Below are positions 16,746-26,612 of a stretch of 64,000 nt of DNA, piece after piece. Position numbers and translations under genes: made by a program. The stretch is from assembly GCA_049997955.1 (NCBI GenBank), contig JAEBDY010000023.1, forward strand, positions 38,924 to 102,923, read 5' to 3'. Under the pieces are notes generated by a model. The model searched no databases and was not told where the DNA came from. It saw only the letters and a list, made by a program, of their open reading frames with translations. The first letter of the stretch is position 1. The number at the start of each line of letters is the position of its first letter. This stretch comes from Umezawaea sp049997955. Lineage in GTDB: Bacteria; Actinomycetota; Actinomycetes; Mycobacteriales; Pseudonocardiaceae.

Positions 16746-18704
16746 GTGCTGGGCAACGCGGGCCGCACGGAATCAGTGGTGCTGGCTGTTTTGGAGCTGT
16801 TGTCGGACAATGCGCCGACCCACGAGTTCGACGCGTTGCTCGCCCGCTCCGCCGGTACCGGCGAGGTCGATTCCGCCGTTCTGGAACGCGCGCGATTATT
16901 GAGTCTCGGCATAGTCGGGCAACTCAACAGATATCGGCAGCGCGAGGCCGACTTCTCGGCGCTGGTCGACACCGCCCGTGAGTTCACCGGGATAAGCGAC
17001 CTGGACGCCCTGCTCAAGATGATCACCCGACGGGCCCGGCTGCTGCTCGGCGTGGACATGGCCTACATCAGCTTCCCCTACCAGGGCGAGAGCGAGCGCA
17101 GCGTCTACGTGCGCGCGGCCAGCGGACACACCTCCGTGCTCAGCGTCGGACTGCGGCTGCCGGGCGACGCCGGCCTGGGCAACGAGGTGCTGGTCAACTC
17201 GGCTCCGTTCTGGACGCCGGACTACCTGTCCGACAACCGCATCCAGCACAGCAAGGTCATCGACGACGTGGTCGAGGCCGAGGGCCTGCACGCCATCATG
17301 GGCGTGCCGCTGAGCTACGCGGCCAAGCCGTTCGGCACGCTGTACGCGGCCGGTCGCGACGTGCGGCACTTCACCGCCGACGAGGTCGCGCTGATGAGCT
17401 CGCTCGGCGACCTCGCGGGCGTGGCGATCGAGCGCGCGCTGCTCCAGGAGCGGTCGGACGAGGCGATTCGCGTGCTGCGGGAAACCGCAGCGGCGGCGGA
17501 GGCTTCGGCCGAAGCCCTGCGCGCGCTGGACGACGCCCGCCGCAGGCTCGTGGAGCTGGTCAACGGCGGGACCGACCTGCCGACGATCGTCGCGGAGGCG
17601 CACCGGCACTTCGACGGGCCGGTCAGCCTGCACGCCCCGGACGGTTCCGTGCTGGCCGCCGTCGGCGACCCGGCCGCGCCGCCGTCGGCCACGGCGCTGG
17701 CCGCCGCGCAGGCGACCCGCGAACCGGTCCGGGTGGCCGCCGACCTCTGGGGCCTGGCCATGGTGGCCGGCGGCAACCACGTGGGCACGGTGTTCGTCGG
17801 CCGGGCCGACGCGTCCGGCCCGCTCGGCCCGGAGGAGGCGGCGCTGCTCCGCGCGGTCGTGGACGCCGCCACCACGCAGGTGCAGCTGGACAACCACTAC
17901 GTCGTGGCCGACGACCAGGTCCGCGACGAACTGCTGGTCGACCTCCTGAGCAGTCCTCCGCGCCCGCCCCGGCAGATGCTCCTGCGCGCCCGCCGCATGG
18001 GCGTCGACCTCGCCAAGCCCCACGTGGTGGTGGTCGTGCACCCGGAGTCCGACGCGCAGAGCAAGGTCGCCATGTGGGCGTCGTCGTTCAGCAACCGCAC
18101 CAGCGGCCTCAAGGCGGTCCACCGGGGTCGCGTGGTGCTGCTCGTGCCGGGGACCGACGCCAGCGCCGTCGCCAGGACCGTCCACGAGAGCGCGAAGGCA
18201 TCCCTGCAGGACACGGTGACCGTGAGCGCGTCGTCCCCGGTCACCGACGCGGCCTCGGTCCTGCACGGGTACGCCGAAGCGCTGCGCTGCCTGGAGGCCA
18301 TGGCGGCGCTGGGCTCCACGGGCAAGGCCGCGGGCGCGGGCGAACTCGGCTTCCTGGGCGTGCTGCTGGCCGACAACCACGACGTGGAGGGCTTCGTCCA
18401 CTCCGCGATCGGACCCGTGATCGACTACGACCAGCTGCGCTCCACCGACCTCACCCGCACCCTGGAGGTCTACTTCGCGGCGGGCTCCAGCCCGACCTAC
18501 GCGGCCAAGCAACTCCACGTGCACCCCAACACGGTGGCCAGGAGACTGGAGCGCATCACCGAACTGCTCGGTCCGCGATGGCAGGAACCGGCCCAGGCGC
18601 TGGAGGTCCAGCTGGCCCTGCGGTTGTGCCGCGTGCGGGGACTGCTCAGCCGCGCGGTGGACCGCGCCCCCGAGCCCCCTGACCCGCCCGAGCAGTTCGG
18701 GTAG
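16746..18704 (+). CDS. GAF-domain PucR/CdaR-type transcriptional activator
   Basis: The chosen GTG (reading LGNAGRTESVV) follows GGGGTGG. A GTG eight codons earlier is possible; the frame is open much further upstream but without coding character. The 652-residue protein has a GAF domain at roughly residues 85-240 (ISDLDALLKMITRRARLLLGVDMAYI ... FGTLYAAGRD), a coiled stretch, a diverged second sensor-like region, and a C-terminal PucR helix-turn-helix with TYAAKQLHVHPNTVARRLERI. This architecture is common in pathway-specific activators next to actinomycete biosynthetic genes. It is divergent from the methyltransferase-pabAB unit and probably controls it. Confidence 0.85.
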   Translation: MLGNAGRTESVVLAVLELLSDNAPTHEFDALLARSAGTGEVDSAVLERARLLSLGIVGQLNRYRQREADFSALVDTAREFTGISDLDALLKMITRRARLLLGVDMAYISFPYQGESERSVYVRAASGHTSVLSVGLRLPGDAGLGNEVLVNSAPFWTPDYLSDNRIQHSKVIDDVVEAEGLHAIMGVPLSYAAKPFGTLYAAGRDVRHFTADEVALMSSLGDLAGVAIERALLQERSDEAIRVLRETAAAAEASAEALRALDDARRRLVELVNGGTDLPTIVAEAHRHFDGPVSLHAPDGSVLAAVGDPAAPPSATALAAAQATREPVRVAADLWGLAMVAGGNHVGTVFVGRADASGPLGPEEAALLRAVVDAATTQVQLDNHYVVADDQVRDELLVDLLSSPPRPPRQMLLRARRMGVDLAKPHVVVVVHPESDAQSKVAMWASSFSNRTSGLKAVHRGRVVLLVPGTDASAVARTVHESAKASLQDTVTVSASSPVTDAASVLHGYAEALRCLEAMAALGSTGKAAGAGELGFLGVLLADNHDVEGFVHSAIGPVIDYDQLRSTDLTRTLEVYFAAGSSPTYAAKQLHVHPNTVARRLERITELLGPRWQEPAQALEVQLALRLCRVRGLLSRAVDRAPEPPDPPEQFG

Positions 18705-18714
18705 CACGGCCGGA

Positions 18715-19896
18715 TCAGCCCGAGTAGCCGCGGGCCAGCGGGACCTCGCTGAGCACGGCCGCGGCGTGCGCGGCCGACACGAGGGTGACGTGCCGGTGCC
18801 AGCCGTCGTAGGAGCGGCCCGAGTACTCGCGGATGCCCACGGTGTCGGTGACGCGGGCGAAGTCGTGGTCGACCCGGTCGACCAGGCGGGTCAGGGAGTT
18901 GAGCGTCGCCAGCGCCCCCGGCGTGGTCGTGGGCAGGTCGGTCAGCCAGTACGCGCTGGGCGCGTGGCCCGCGGCCTCCCACTCACCCACCAACGCCAGG
19001 TCGTGGTGGGCGACGCCGTGCAGCCGGACCGGCACGGCCGCGAGCAGCGCCATGGCCCGGTTCGGCCGCGGGTCGGGGACGTGGACCGGACGGCGCAGGT
19101 TGCGGGCCGCCGCCATGACCTGCCGGGCCTCGACCGGACCACTGCCGGGGCGCGACCCCTGCACCGGGAACAGGGGCAGGGCCGCCTGCACGCGGATCAG
19201 GACCGGGCGACCGGACCTGGTCAGACCGCGCACGACCGCGGCCGGGTCGGCGCGGCGGGCGTCGAAGACCACCGGCCGGACGGGCAGACCGAAGAAGTCC
19301 ATCGTGTCCAGGTAGGCGGAGACGGCGCAGTCGCCCGTGGTCTCCACGTCGTGGTCGTCCGGGATCGCGGCCCGGTTGCGGCGCTCGTCGTCGGAGATCC
19401 AGTTCTCCGACAGCCGCAGCCGCCAGTTGACCGGGCAGCTCAGCTCGTCCGACGCCGCCCACACGCCCACGGCGTGCTGCGCGCTGAGCACCTGGCCCGC
19501 CTCGGCCGAGAAGCCCCGGTCGACGCCGACGGAGTGCGCGCCAGCCTTCGGCGTGACCATCGGCCGCACGACGAACGCGTGCACCGGCACCGCTCGGGCG
19601 ACGTGGCGGGCCAGCGCGGCGCGGATCGGCGACCAGTCCCACGTCGAGCTGCTCACGAAGTGGTGCAGGCTCTGCTCGCTGACCTGGCCGCCGCTGACCG
19701 AGGCCAGCTTGCGGATGGACTTGCGACCGTGGGCCCGCAGCAGGCCGCGCACGTAGAGCGCCCCCTTGGCCCGCTGGTCGCCGCGCGGCAGGCACGCGAA
19801 CAGGTCGGTGCACAGCTCGTTGAGGGTCGTGTCGTCCACCGGTGTCGTCCACGGCGCGAGGCGGTGGAACTCGGTCTCTCTGACGGAAGCGGTCAT
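18715..19896 (-). CDS. IS701-type DDE superfamily transposase-like protein
   Basis: The ATG (MTASVRETEF) follows GAGGGGA on the minus strand; the open frame extends upstream without family similarity. The 393-residue protein matches IS701-like DDE proteins: GALYVRGLLRAHGRKSIRKLA, SEQSLHHFVSSSTWD, GVDRGFSAEAGQ, and a C-terminal segment with AYWLTDLP. No flanking inverted repeats are visible by eye. Such lone IS701-like genes are frequent beside actinomycete biosynthetic clusters. It may be an immobile or domesticated copy. The frame is undamaged over its full length. Confidence 0.8.
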   Translation of the reverse strand: MTASVRETEFHRLAPWTTPVDDTTLNELCTDLFACLPRGDQRAKGALYVRGLLRAHGRKSIRKLASVSGGQVSEQSLHHFVSSSTWDWSPIRAALARHVARAVPVHAFVVRPMVTPKAGAHSVGVDRGFSAEAGQVLSAQHAVGVWAASDELSCPVNWRLRLSENWISDDERRNRAAIPDDHDVETTGDCAVSAYLDTMDFFGLPVRPVVFDARRADPAAVVRGLTRSGRPVLIRVQAALPLFPVQGSRPGSGPVEARQVMAAARNLRRPVHVPDPRPNRAMALLAAVPVRLHGVAHHDLALVGEWEAAGHAPSAYWLTDLPTTTPGALATLNSLTRLVDRVDHDFARVTDTVGIREYSGRSYDGWHRHVTLVSAAHAAAVLSEVPLARGYSG

Positions 19897-20843
19897 GGCG
19901 ATCCCCTCGTGGTCCGCCACCCGCGGAGGTTCGGGCGGCACGGGGCAAACCCTGCGGCGTCCACGTCCACGTGCCCAGGTGCGGCGGACACCGACCCCGT
20001 GCGGTCGCCGGTGGGCCGCCCACCACGGGCAGGCCCGAGAGGTCCGGTTCTCCCCGGCTTTTCCGCCCGGCTCACCGGTCCGGGGTGTGGCCCGGTCACC
20101 ACCACGAACGGGTGAAGTTCCGCTCGACCTCCTCCCGAGAAGCGATCTTGGCGGGTGACGGGCCCACCGACGTGCTCGTGAACAGCGAAGAACGGCTCCG
20201 CGCCCGCCGTGGTGGCCGCGCCACCGGTCGCGCCTGCCGGATCGACCATTCCCGGCGGGGCGTTCCCATTCTTCGCTCGCCTCGAATTCCACGGCGAGTG
20301 GAACGGAAATCGCGGTCGCCACGGTAATGGGGAGTGGCGCGATCCGCGGTCGTGGAAGCCGTGATCAATTGTTCCGGGCAAGCGCTCGCGGCCGGGTACC
20401 GGTACAGGTGTGGTGGTCGGGTGGTCCGTTGGCCGGAACTGTTCGGGTGAATCGCTCGACCTCGCGGTTTTGGTGCGGCCGGACGAGCCGTGAATGGAGT
20501 GGGACAGCGGAAAGATTTGCCGATGGCGCGTTCGTCCGCAGGGTGACCCGACTGCCGACTTCGGCGGTGCGGTGCTGGTCGAGCCGGATGACGTCAGCCG
20601 TCGTGCGAGGCAGGCGGCCGGGTCGGAAATGGTCTCGAACCAGCGAATAGTGCCGCCGGGGCGCACCATCCGGAACAGCTGGTAGGACCGATTTCGGGGT
20701 GGGTGGATCGGGCCCTGGGGCGTGGACGTCCCGAGGTCGCCCGGCCGAGGGCCGGTCAGTTCCAGCACCCTCTGGGCCGCAGCGACCAGTGCGCGGTGTC
20801 GGCACCGACACCGCGCAGTGCCGCCGTCAACTCTTCAGTCTAT
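19897..20843. other. Non-coding accessory region with possible gene debris
   Basis: About 950 bases without a supported gene. One minus-strand frame near 20600-20690 contains LFRMVRPGGTIRWFETI, which resembles the core of a PAS domain and may be a remnant. Everything else looks like shadow reading frames. Confidence 0.4.
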
Positions 20844-21041
20844 AAGCCCAGTTCGAAGATGTCGTCCTCCACGGCCCGCACCACCTCGCCCGCCACCGAG
20901 CCGTCACGACGCAGAACGCCCAACACGCCTGCCTTGAGACTCAGGTAAGCGTCCTTAACGCCGTGGACGCGGTATCGGTCAATCCTGCGGTCGCCCCCGC
21001 CGTCAACGCCGTGACCACCAAATCCACCGACTCGATCACCG
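20844..21041 (-). pseudogene. 5' fragment of an effector-type actinobacterial protein, separated from its promoter by an insertion
   Basis: On the minus strand a GTG directly adjoining the insertion sequence reads VIESVDLVVTALTAGATAGL. A frame change follows, then KDAYLSLKAG and a stop after VRAVEDDIFELGL. The pattern 'ALxAGAxAGLTDTA ... VKDAYxxLK' is the N-terminus of many actinobacterial NACHT, WD40 or caspase-like proteins. The remainder of such a protein is not present. The insertion element starts one base upstream of the GTG, so expression would be abolished. Confidence 0.5.
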
Positions 21042-22221
21042 TGTGCCGCTCGAAAAGTCGTCGCTGCTGGTCAAGCTGCATGTCTGTACTCGTTGATGAG
21101 TCCGCCGAGGATGCGGGTGCGGAGCACTCTGCTGGTGTCGGGGTCGTGTACTACGGCGGGGTGTTGCTGGTCCGCGGGTGGTAGCTGGTCGCGGGCTTGG
21201 TGGGGTCTGTGTCGGTTGTAGTGCTCTTCGTAGGTCTTCAGGACTTGCCGTGCGTGACCCTCATCCATGATCGGGATGTGGTGGAGGAGTTCGCATCGAA
21301 GGGTGCCGATGACTCGTTCGCAGTGGGCATTCATCCGGGGCGCCCGTGGCGCACTCCTGAGCACGCGCAGATCGTCGGCTTGGAAGACGGTGTCGAAGGG
21401 CGGGCCGTACTTGGCGTCGCGGTCGCGGAGCAGGAAGCGCAGGGACTCGATGCGGGTGCCGAGGTCTGCGGCGAGGTTTCGGGCCTGCTGGGCTGTCCAT
21501 GCCTGTGTCGGGTGGGCGGTGACTCCGGTGATGTGCAGGCGTCGGGTGCCGTGTTCGAGGAAGGCCAGTGCGTAGAGCCGTGTGCCGAGCACGGTGTCGA
21601 GGTGCAGGAAGTCCGCGGCGATGATGCCCTCGGCTTGAGTGGTAAGGAATTCCCGCCAGGTCGGGCCACTACGGCGTGGTGACGGGTCGATGCCCGCGTC
21701 GTGCAGGATCTGCCAGACCGTCGAAGGGGCGATTCGGTGGCCGAGCCTTACCAGTTCACCGCGGACGCGGCGATGTCCCCACCGGGAGTTCTCTCTGGCG
21801 AGCCGTACTACGAGTGCCTTGATCGCTGCTCGTGTTGGCGGACGTCCGGTGCGTCGATGTGCGGTGTAGTCCCACTTACGGGCGATGAACCTGCGGTGCC
21901 AGGCGAGCAGGGTGCCCGGCGTGACTGGGAAGATCTTCAGCCAACAACGACGATTCACCAACCCGGACAAGGCGGCGAACCAGAACCGGTCAGCGGGCTC
22001 GTAGCGGATCGGACCCGTCAGCTGCCGTCGAAGTATCGCGTTCTCGTGCCGCAGCACAAGCAACTCGGCATCCTTGGCCGCCTCGCTGCGCAGTACCACC
22101 GACGGGACAGACCGCAGCTTCCTGGTCACCTTGTAGAGCAGAGACACGATGACCAGGACATGCTCTCAACACAGTGGCGCCCTTCGCTTTACCAGCGGCG
22201 ACGACTTTTCGAGCGGCACAG
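21042..22221 (-). mobile_element. Intact 1.18-kb insertion sequence with 29-bp terminal inverted repeats
   Basis: Both ends carry the same 29-bp sequence in inverted orientation (28 of 29 match), beginning TGTGCCGCTCGAAAAG at the left and ending CTTTTCGAGCGGCACA at the right. One full-length transposase gene fills the interior. No obvious target duplication was seen. Ends and gene are both intact, so the element may be active. Confidence 0.85.
21071..22147 (-). CDS. Integrase-core DDE transposase (IS3/IS481 type, single ORF)
   Basis: A 358-residue transposase. The N-terminal region has ELLVLRHENAILRRQL, then a helix-turn-helix segment (RPPTRAAIKALVVRLARENSRWGHRRVRGEL). The rve integrase core holds the DDE triad: D in IAADFLHLD, D in FLLRDRDAKYG and E in MNAHCERVIGTLR. 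The C-terminal YNRHRPHQ block is intact. It lies 29 bases inside the left inverted repeat. No frame damage is visible. Confidence 0.9.
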   Translation of the reverse strand: MSLLYKVTRKLRSVPSVVLRSEAAKDAELLVLRHENAILRRQLTGPIRYEPADRFWFAALSGLVNRRCWLKIFPVTPGTLLAWHRRFIARKWDYTAHRRTGRPPTRAAIKALVVRLARENSRWGHRRVRGELVRLGHRIAPSTVWQILHDAGIDPSPRRSGPTWREFLTTQAEGIIAADFLHLDTVLGTRLYALAFLEHGTRRLHITGVTAHPTQAWTAQQARNLAADLGTRIESLRFLLRDRDAKYGPPFDTVFQADDLRVLRSAPRAPRMNAHCERVIGTLRCELLHHIPIMDEGHARQVLKTYEEHYNRHRPHQARDQLPPADQQHPAVVHDPDTSRVLRTRILGGLINEYRHAA

Positions 22222-22239
22222 CGTGTTCGGGAGGCGGCG

Positions 22240-22577
22240 CTGACCTGGGCGAGAACATGGTTTCAGTCTTGGCGAGCACGTCCAGCATCGGAGTCAAGGT
22301 GACCGGGGCAGGTCGCCAACGGTCGCTGCCTCCGGGTCGTGCACATCCGTTCGATCTCCACCCGCATGGCGTCGCTTGCGGAGGTGGAGGACACCGGGGG
22401 AGCCCGGCCGTCGTGAGGATCGAGCCTTCGTTCGACCGGGGCCGCCTTCTTCAGTCGCCGCAGCATCCTGGTGATGATCGCCGAGTCGGAGTTCAGCACC
22501 GCCATCAGTTTGTCCGGCGCACTGGGCCCGCGTCTCGCGGGTGCATGAGGAGCAGTTCCTGCCCGCGGTGCAGGCAC
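22240..22577 (-). pseudogene. Degenerate MarR-family regulator
   Basis: On the minus strand LHRGQELLLMHPRDAG, then DKLMAVLNSDSAIITRMLRRLKKA, then ERRLDPHDGRA match the MarR winged helix, but in at least two frames. A possible C-terminal helix (MLDVLAKTETMF) follows in a third. There is no start codon and the 5' part runs into the end of the GH43 gene. It resembles the other MarR gene at 29 kb. Confidence 0.65.
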
Positions 22578-22580
22578 AGG

Positions 22581-24098
22581 TCACGGAGTGGGGACGTCTT
22601 CGTAGTCGTACCAGTCGAATCTCGCGGTGCCGGTGGTGACGTACATGCCGACGACGCGGCCGGTGAACCCGGTGGCGACTTCCGTGGACAGGTAGCGGCC
22701 GTCAACTTCGGCCAGGGGCACTGGATCGTCGTCCACGTGGAAGGCGATCACGTCCGGTCCTGACGGCTCGACGCCGGTGGGTGTGTCGACCGCTCGCACG
22801 ACTGATGGTGGCAGCAGGTCCGTGGTGCGGAAGGTGATGGTGAGCGTGATCGGCCCGGGTCGCACCGGGCGGGTCGCGAGGCTTTGGCGCACCGGTCCGA
22901 TCCGCGCGATCACCGCCACCGCGCCACCGGACACCTCGATGTCGTAGTGGTGAGCCTCATCGCGCCGCACGGTCAGCCCGGCTGTCGCTGCTCCCGGTTC
23001 CAGTCGTGCCGAGACGCGGGCGTCGAGGTGCTGGACGCGGCGTCCGATGAACGTGCAGCCGGGACGGTCGAGGCTGTTCCCGGTGGCGTGCAACGTCAAC
23101 CTGCCCGGTTGACCGGTCAATGACCATGATCCGTCCGGCCGTCCGCGAGGTGAGATCCACTGCGAGCCCAGGGTGCTGTCGTCGAAGTCGTCGCGCACCG
23201 CGGGCACCGGCACCGGGTGCCAGGCGGTCGGCGCGGGGGACTGTTCCACGATCAGGTCCAGTACCGGCCAGTCGTCCTCCCAGCGCACCGGGGCGAGGAA
23301 CGTCTCGCGGCCCAGCACGTGGAATCCGGGGAAGTGCCCGCGTGGGCGGGTGCCCAGCAGCACCAGCCACCACTGTCCGTCCGGTGTGGTGACCAGGTCG
23401 GAGTGCCCGGTGCTCTGGATGGGCAGGTTGGTGCCGCTGTGGGTGAGGATCGGGCTGCCCGGAGCGGGGTCGAACGGCCCGCAGGGGGTGCGGCCCCTCG
23501 CAACCGAGATCGCGTGGCCGCGGTCCGTGCCGCCTTCGGAGACCAGCAGGTACCACCAGTCGTCCACCCGGTAGAGGTGCGGCGACTCCGGGTACTGCAG
23601 CCCCGTGCCGGACCACGTCCGCCACGGCCCCTCCAGGACCTCGCCGGTCACGGGGTCTATGCGCGCCTGGCGGATCCCTGACGTCGAGCACCAGCAGTTC
23701 CCGTCGTCGTCCCAGGCCAGGTCGGGATCGACGCCGGGGAGGTCGATCCACACCGGATCCGACCACGGGCCGTGCGGATCATCCGTGGTGACCAGGAAGT
23801 TCCCCCCTCCGGTCACGTTGGTCGTGATCACCCAGAAGCGGTCGTCGTGGTGGCGGATCGTGGGCGCGTAGACCCCTCGTGACGCCGGGGTGTCCAATGG
23901 GAGTGCCAGTTGCGAGGGGCGGTCCAGGACGTTGCCGATCTGCCGCCAGTGCACCAGGTCGCGGCTGTGGAAGATCGGTACACCGGGGAAGTACTCGAAG
24001 CTGGAGCACACCAGGTAGTAGTCCTCGTCGACCCGGCACACGCTCGGATCGGGGTGGAATCCGGGGATCACCGGGTTCTGGAAGGTCTCCGGGCGCAT
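22581..24098 (-). CDS. Glycoside hydrolase family 43 (beta-xylosidase / arabinofuranosidase type)
   Basis: A 505-residue protein without signal peptide, so probably cytoplasmic. The five-bladed propeller at residues 1-300 shows NPVIPGFHPDPSV with the catalytic base D17, GVDPDLAWDDDG, and QYPESPHLYR with the acid glutamate. The C-terminal 200 residues form the beta-xylosidase C-terminal concanavalin-like domain (RDDFDDSTLGSQWISPRG ... HHYDIEVSGG). It would split xylo- or arabino-oligosaccharides after uptake. It follows the GH74 gene by 183 bases on the same strand, and the two probably serve the same plant-biomass regulon. Confidence 0.9.
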   Translation of the reverse strand: MRPETFQNPVIPGFHPDPSVCRVDEDYYLVCSSFEYFPGVPIFHSRDLVHWRQIGNVLDRPSQLALPLDTPASRGVYAPTIRHHDDRFWVITTNVTGGGNFLVTTDDPHGPWSDPVWIDLPGVDPDLAWDDDGNCWCSTSGIRQARIDPVTGEVLEGPWRTWSGTGLQYPESPHLYRVDDWWYLLVSEGGTDRGHAISVARGRTPCGPFDPAPGSPILTHSGTNLPIQSTGHSDLVTTPDGQWWLVLLGTRPRGHFPGFHVLGRETFLAPVRWEDDWPVLDLIVEQSPAPTAWHPVPVPAVRDDFDDSTLGSQWISPRGRPDGSWSLTGQPGRLTLHATGNSLDRPGCTFIGRRVQHLDARVSARLEPGAATAGLTVRRDEAHHYDIEVSGGAVAVIARIGPVRQSLATRPVRPGPITLTITFRTTDLLPPSVVRAVDTPTGVEPSGPDVIAFHVDDDPVPLAEVDGRYLSTEVATGFTGRVVGMYVTTGTARFDWYDYEDVPTP

Positions 24099-24281
24099 CG
24101 TGCTCCTCGTTCGTCACCTGCTGGACGTGGGCTGTGTGGAGATGGACAGCGAGGCGGTCGGCGACGTGACGCGGACTGCGGCGAGTACTACCGCCGACCA
24201 GTGTTGGGCGGCACGGGGCATGAACTGTCCTTCCAGGGAGGGGAGACTCGTGGGTCTTGGCCGCCTTCGAGCCCGAGGTGG

Positions 24282-26612
24282 TCACAGCAGGGGGCGTCTC
24301 ACGGTGACCCGGTCGCCGTAGAGGGTGCCCCGGCCGTAGCCGGCGAGGTAGACGCGGCCGTAGATGTCGGGGTCACCGGTGATGGCGGCGCTCGCGGCGC
24401 CCCACTGGTGCGCGTCGTCGTTGATGCGGACCCAGGTGCGGCCGGTGTCGTCGGATCGGAAGACGCCCCGCTGACCGTCGATCTTGGCGTAGGTGTAGAG
24501 CGCGGGGTCGGTGCGTCCCGGTGCCGCTCTGCCGAAACCGATGTTGTCCGCCTGTTCCAGTGTGGACAGTCTGGTGAAAGTGGCCCCGCTGTCGGTGGAG
24601 CGCCACAGGCCGTAGGTGGTCCACGTCGCGCCGCCCGCGATCCAGACCTCGCCCTCACGACCTGGCACCGCTTTGACCGTCAGGTTCCAGTTCGACGCGG
24701 GCAGGCCGGTGGCGGTGGTGGCGGTGAAGTCGGCCCCGCCGTTGGTGCTCGTGTAGAAGGTGCCGTTGGAGAAGCCGTAGAACTTCGTCGCGTTCACGCG
24801 GTCCGAGGCGACGATCGCGTTGGAGGGCAGGCTCGTCGACGCGGTCCACGAGACGCCGAAGTCCGCCGAGTTCACCACCGGCTGGCCGTTGTCGCCCGGC
24901 GCCCACACGAACCGGCTGCCGTCGGCCGACGCGGCGATCGTGCCACCGCTGTTCACGCCGGACGGTTCGGAGTTCTGGAACCAGGTCGTGCCACCGTCGG
25001 TGGAGAACGCGGCGTGGCTGTCGCCGGGCCGGTCGGCATCGGTGAAGTCGCCCGCCCGCACGATCACCTTCGGGTTGCGCTCGGCGAAGTCGATGCCGCG
25101 GGTGGTGGTGAACACCGGGTTCGTGAAGATGCTCTTGGGTGCGGCGTCGAGGTCGTCGTGGCGGAAACCGCCCACGTCGCCCATCGCGCTGAGCAGTGGC
25201 CCGCCGGGTGGTTTGATCAGCCCTGTGGTCGCCCCTTCCTCCAGTCCGTCGACGGTGGGCGTGATGGTGATCGTGCCCCCGGTGTCCCACGTGGTCAGGT
25301 CGTTCGTGCCGGCGATACCGGGGTTGCCGTTGAACAGCATCCGGTCGGAGTCGAACGGGTCGATCTCCATCGACGAGATGACCTGTCCCAAGGCGGGGCT
25401 CAGCACGGGCGGGGCGGAGGCCGTGCCCATGGTCATCCACGGCGTGGGGGTCGTGTCGATCCGGTAGCGCAGCGTGCGGTCCGGCCAGGCGCCCCAGTCC
25501 CAGATGCGCGTCCACGTGGTGCCGCCGTCGTTGCTGCGCCAGATGATGCCGTCCGGCCACCACGACACCTGCGTGCCGACCATGATCGTGTTCGGATGGG
25601 AGCGGTCGACCGTCAGGCCTGAGTAGCCGAAGTAGTCGTCACCGCTGGTCGACGGGACGGGGCTGATGCGGGTCCACGCGCCGGTGGTGGTGTCGAGTTT
25701 CCAGACGTCGCCCTTGCCGCCGCTGAACGGACCGGTGGTGTCGCTGGTGGTGATGTACAGCCTGTGGTTCACCGGGTCCACGACGCCCTTGTGCGGCAGG
25801 AACCCGGTCGGCGTTCCGGGGACCGGGCTCCAGGTCGTGCCGCCGTCGGTGCTGCGGTAGACCGGGTTGTCCTTGTCCGCCACACCTACGTACACGGTCT
25901 TCGTCCTGCCTTCGGAGGTGCCCGAGGAGTGGTCGAACACGACCCACACCAACCCGGGGTCCTCGGTGACGCCGGGAGTGCCGGGGTCGTCGCCGGTGTG
26001 CGGGAAGCTGGTCACCCTGGTGAAGGTGGCGCCGCCGTCCGTGCTGCGCCACAGGCCGTTGCCGGTGGGGGCGCCGAGGTAGACGACGTCGTCGTTGTTC
26101 GGATCCACGCCGAGGCGTTCGCCCATGGTGCGGCCGTTCATGTTGCCGCCCAGCGTGAAGGGCAGCGCGGTGGTCTGCCACGTGTCGCCCCGGTCGCTGG
26201 ACCGCAGCACCGCACCGTTGTTCGGGTCGACCCCGTTGGTGTACATGCCGACGGCTGCCCAGACCCGGTTCGCGTTCGTCGGGCTCGGGGCGACGGCGGC
26301 CACCCCCTGGTAACCCCAGTCGTCCCACCCCACCCAGTCCAGCAGCGGCGTCCACGTCCCAGTCGCCCCGTTCCACCGGTACATGCCGCCCACGTCGGTG
26401 CGCGCGTAAGCCAGGTCCTTCTCCGCCTGGCTGAACACGATGCCGCTGACGAATCCGGCACCGCCGATCTTGACGTTCTTGAACGCGTACCGGTCGTTGG
26501 CGGTCACCGGTGCCGACGACGCCTGGGGGACCACCGCCAACGGGACGCAGAGCGACGTCAACGCGAGGCTGACAGCCAGCCGTATCGACCGCCATCGTCC
26601 GGATATGCCCAC
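24282..26612 (-). CDS. Secreted GH74 xyloglucanase-type endoglucanase
   Basis: The GTG at 26612 is chosen because GGAGGAG lies about 12 bases upstream and it is followed by a good Sec signal peptide (RWRSIRLAVSLALTSL ... PQASSA). The frame remains open upstream without coding character. The 776-residue protein has two seven-bladed propellers rich in 'RSTDGGxTW' Asp-box-like repeats, with GGAGFVSGIVFSQ, YARTDVGGMYRW and WTPLLDWVGWDDW near the start, as in GH74. It should hydrolyse xyloglucan outside the cell. Unlike many homologues it ends without a linker and cellulose-binding module. Confidence 0.9.
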   Translation of the reverse strand: MGISGRWRSIRLAVSLALTSLCVPLAVVPQASSAPVTANDRYAFKNVKIGGAGFVSGIVFSQAEKDLAYARTDVGGMYRWNGATGTWTPLLDWVGWDDWGYQGVAAVAPSPTNANRVWAAVGMYTNGVDPNNGAVLRSSDRGDTWQTTALPFTLGGNMNGRTMGERLGVDPNNDDVVYLGAPTGNGLWRSTDGGATFTRVTSFPHTGDDPGTPGVTEDPGLVWVVFDHSSGTSEGRTKTVYVGVADKDNPVYRSTDGGTTWSPVPGTPTGFLPHKGVVDPVNHRLYITTSDTTGPFSGGKGDVWKLDTTTGAWTRISPVPSTSGDDYFGYSGLTVDRSHPNTIMVGTQVSWWPDGIIWRSNDGGTTWTRIWDWGAWPDRTLRYRIDTTPTPWMTMGTASAPPVLSPALGQVISSMEIDPFDSDRMLFNGNPGIAGTNDLTTWDTGGTITITPTVDGLEEGATTGLIKPPGGPLLSAMGDVGGFRHDDLDAAPKSIFTNPVFTTTRGIDFAERNPKVIVRAGDFTDADRPGDSHAAFSTDGGTTWFQNSEPSGVNSGGTIAASADGSRFVWAPGDNGQPVVNSADFGVSWTASTSLPSNAIVASDRVNATKFYGFSNGTFYTSTNGGADFTATTATGLPASNWNLTVKAVPGREGEVWIAGGATWTTYGLWRSTDSGATFTRLSTLEQADNIGFGRAAPGRTDPALYTYAKIDGQRGVFRSDDTGRTWVRINDDAHQWGAASAAITGDPDIYGRVYLAGYGRGTLYGDRVTVRRPLL

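Noticed and set aside
20365..20811. Minus-strand frame of 148 codons
   Set aside because: No start with a binding site, no motif, and a shadow-like proline/arginine-rich composition.
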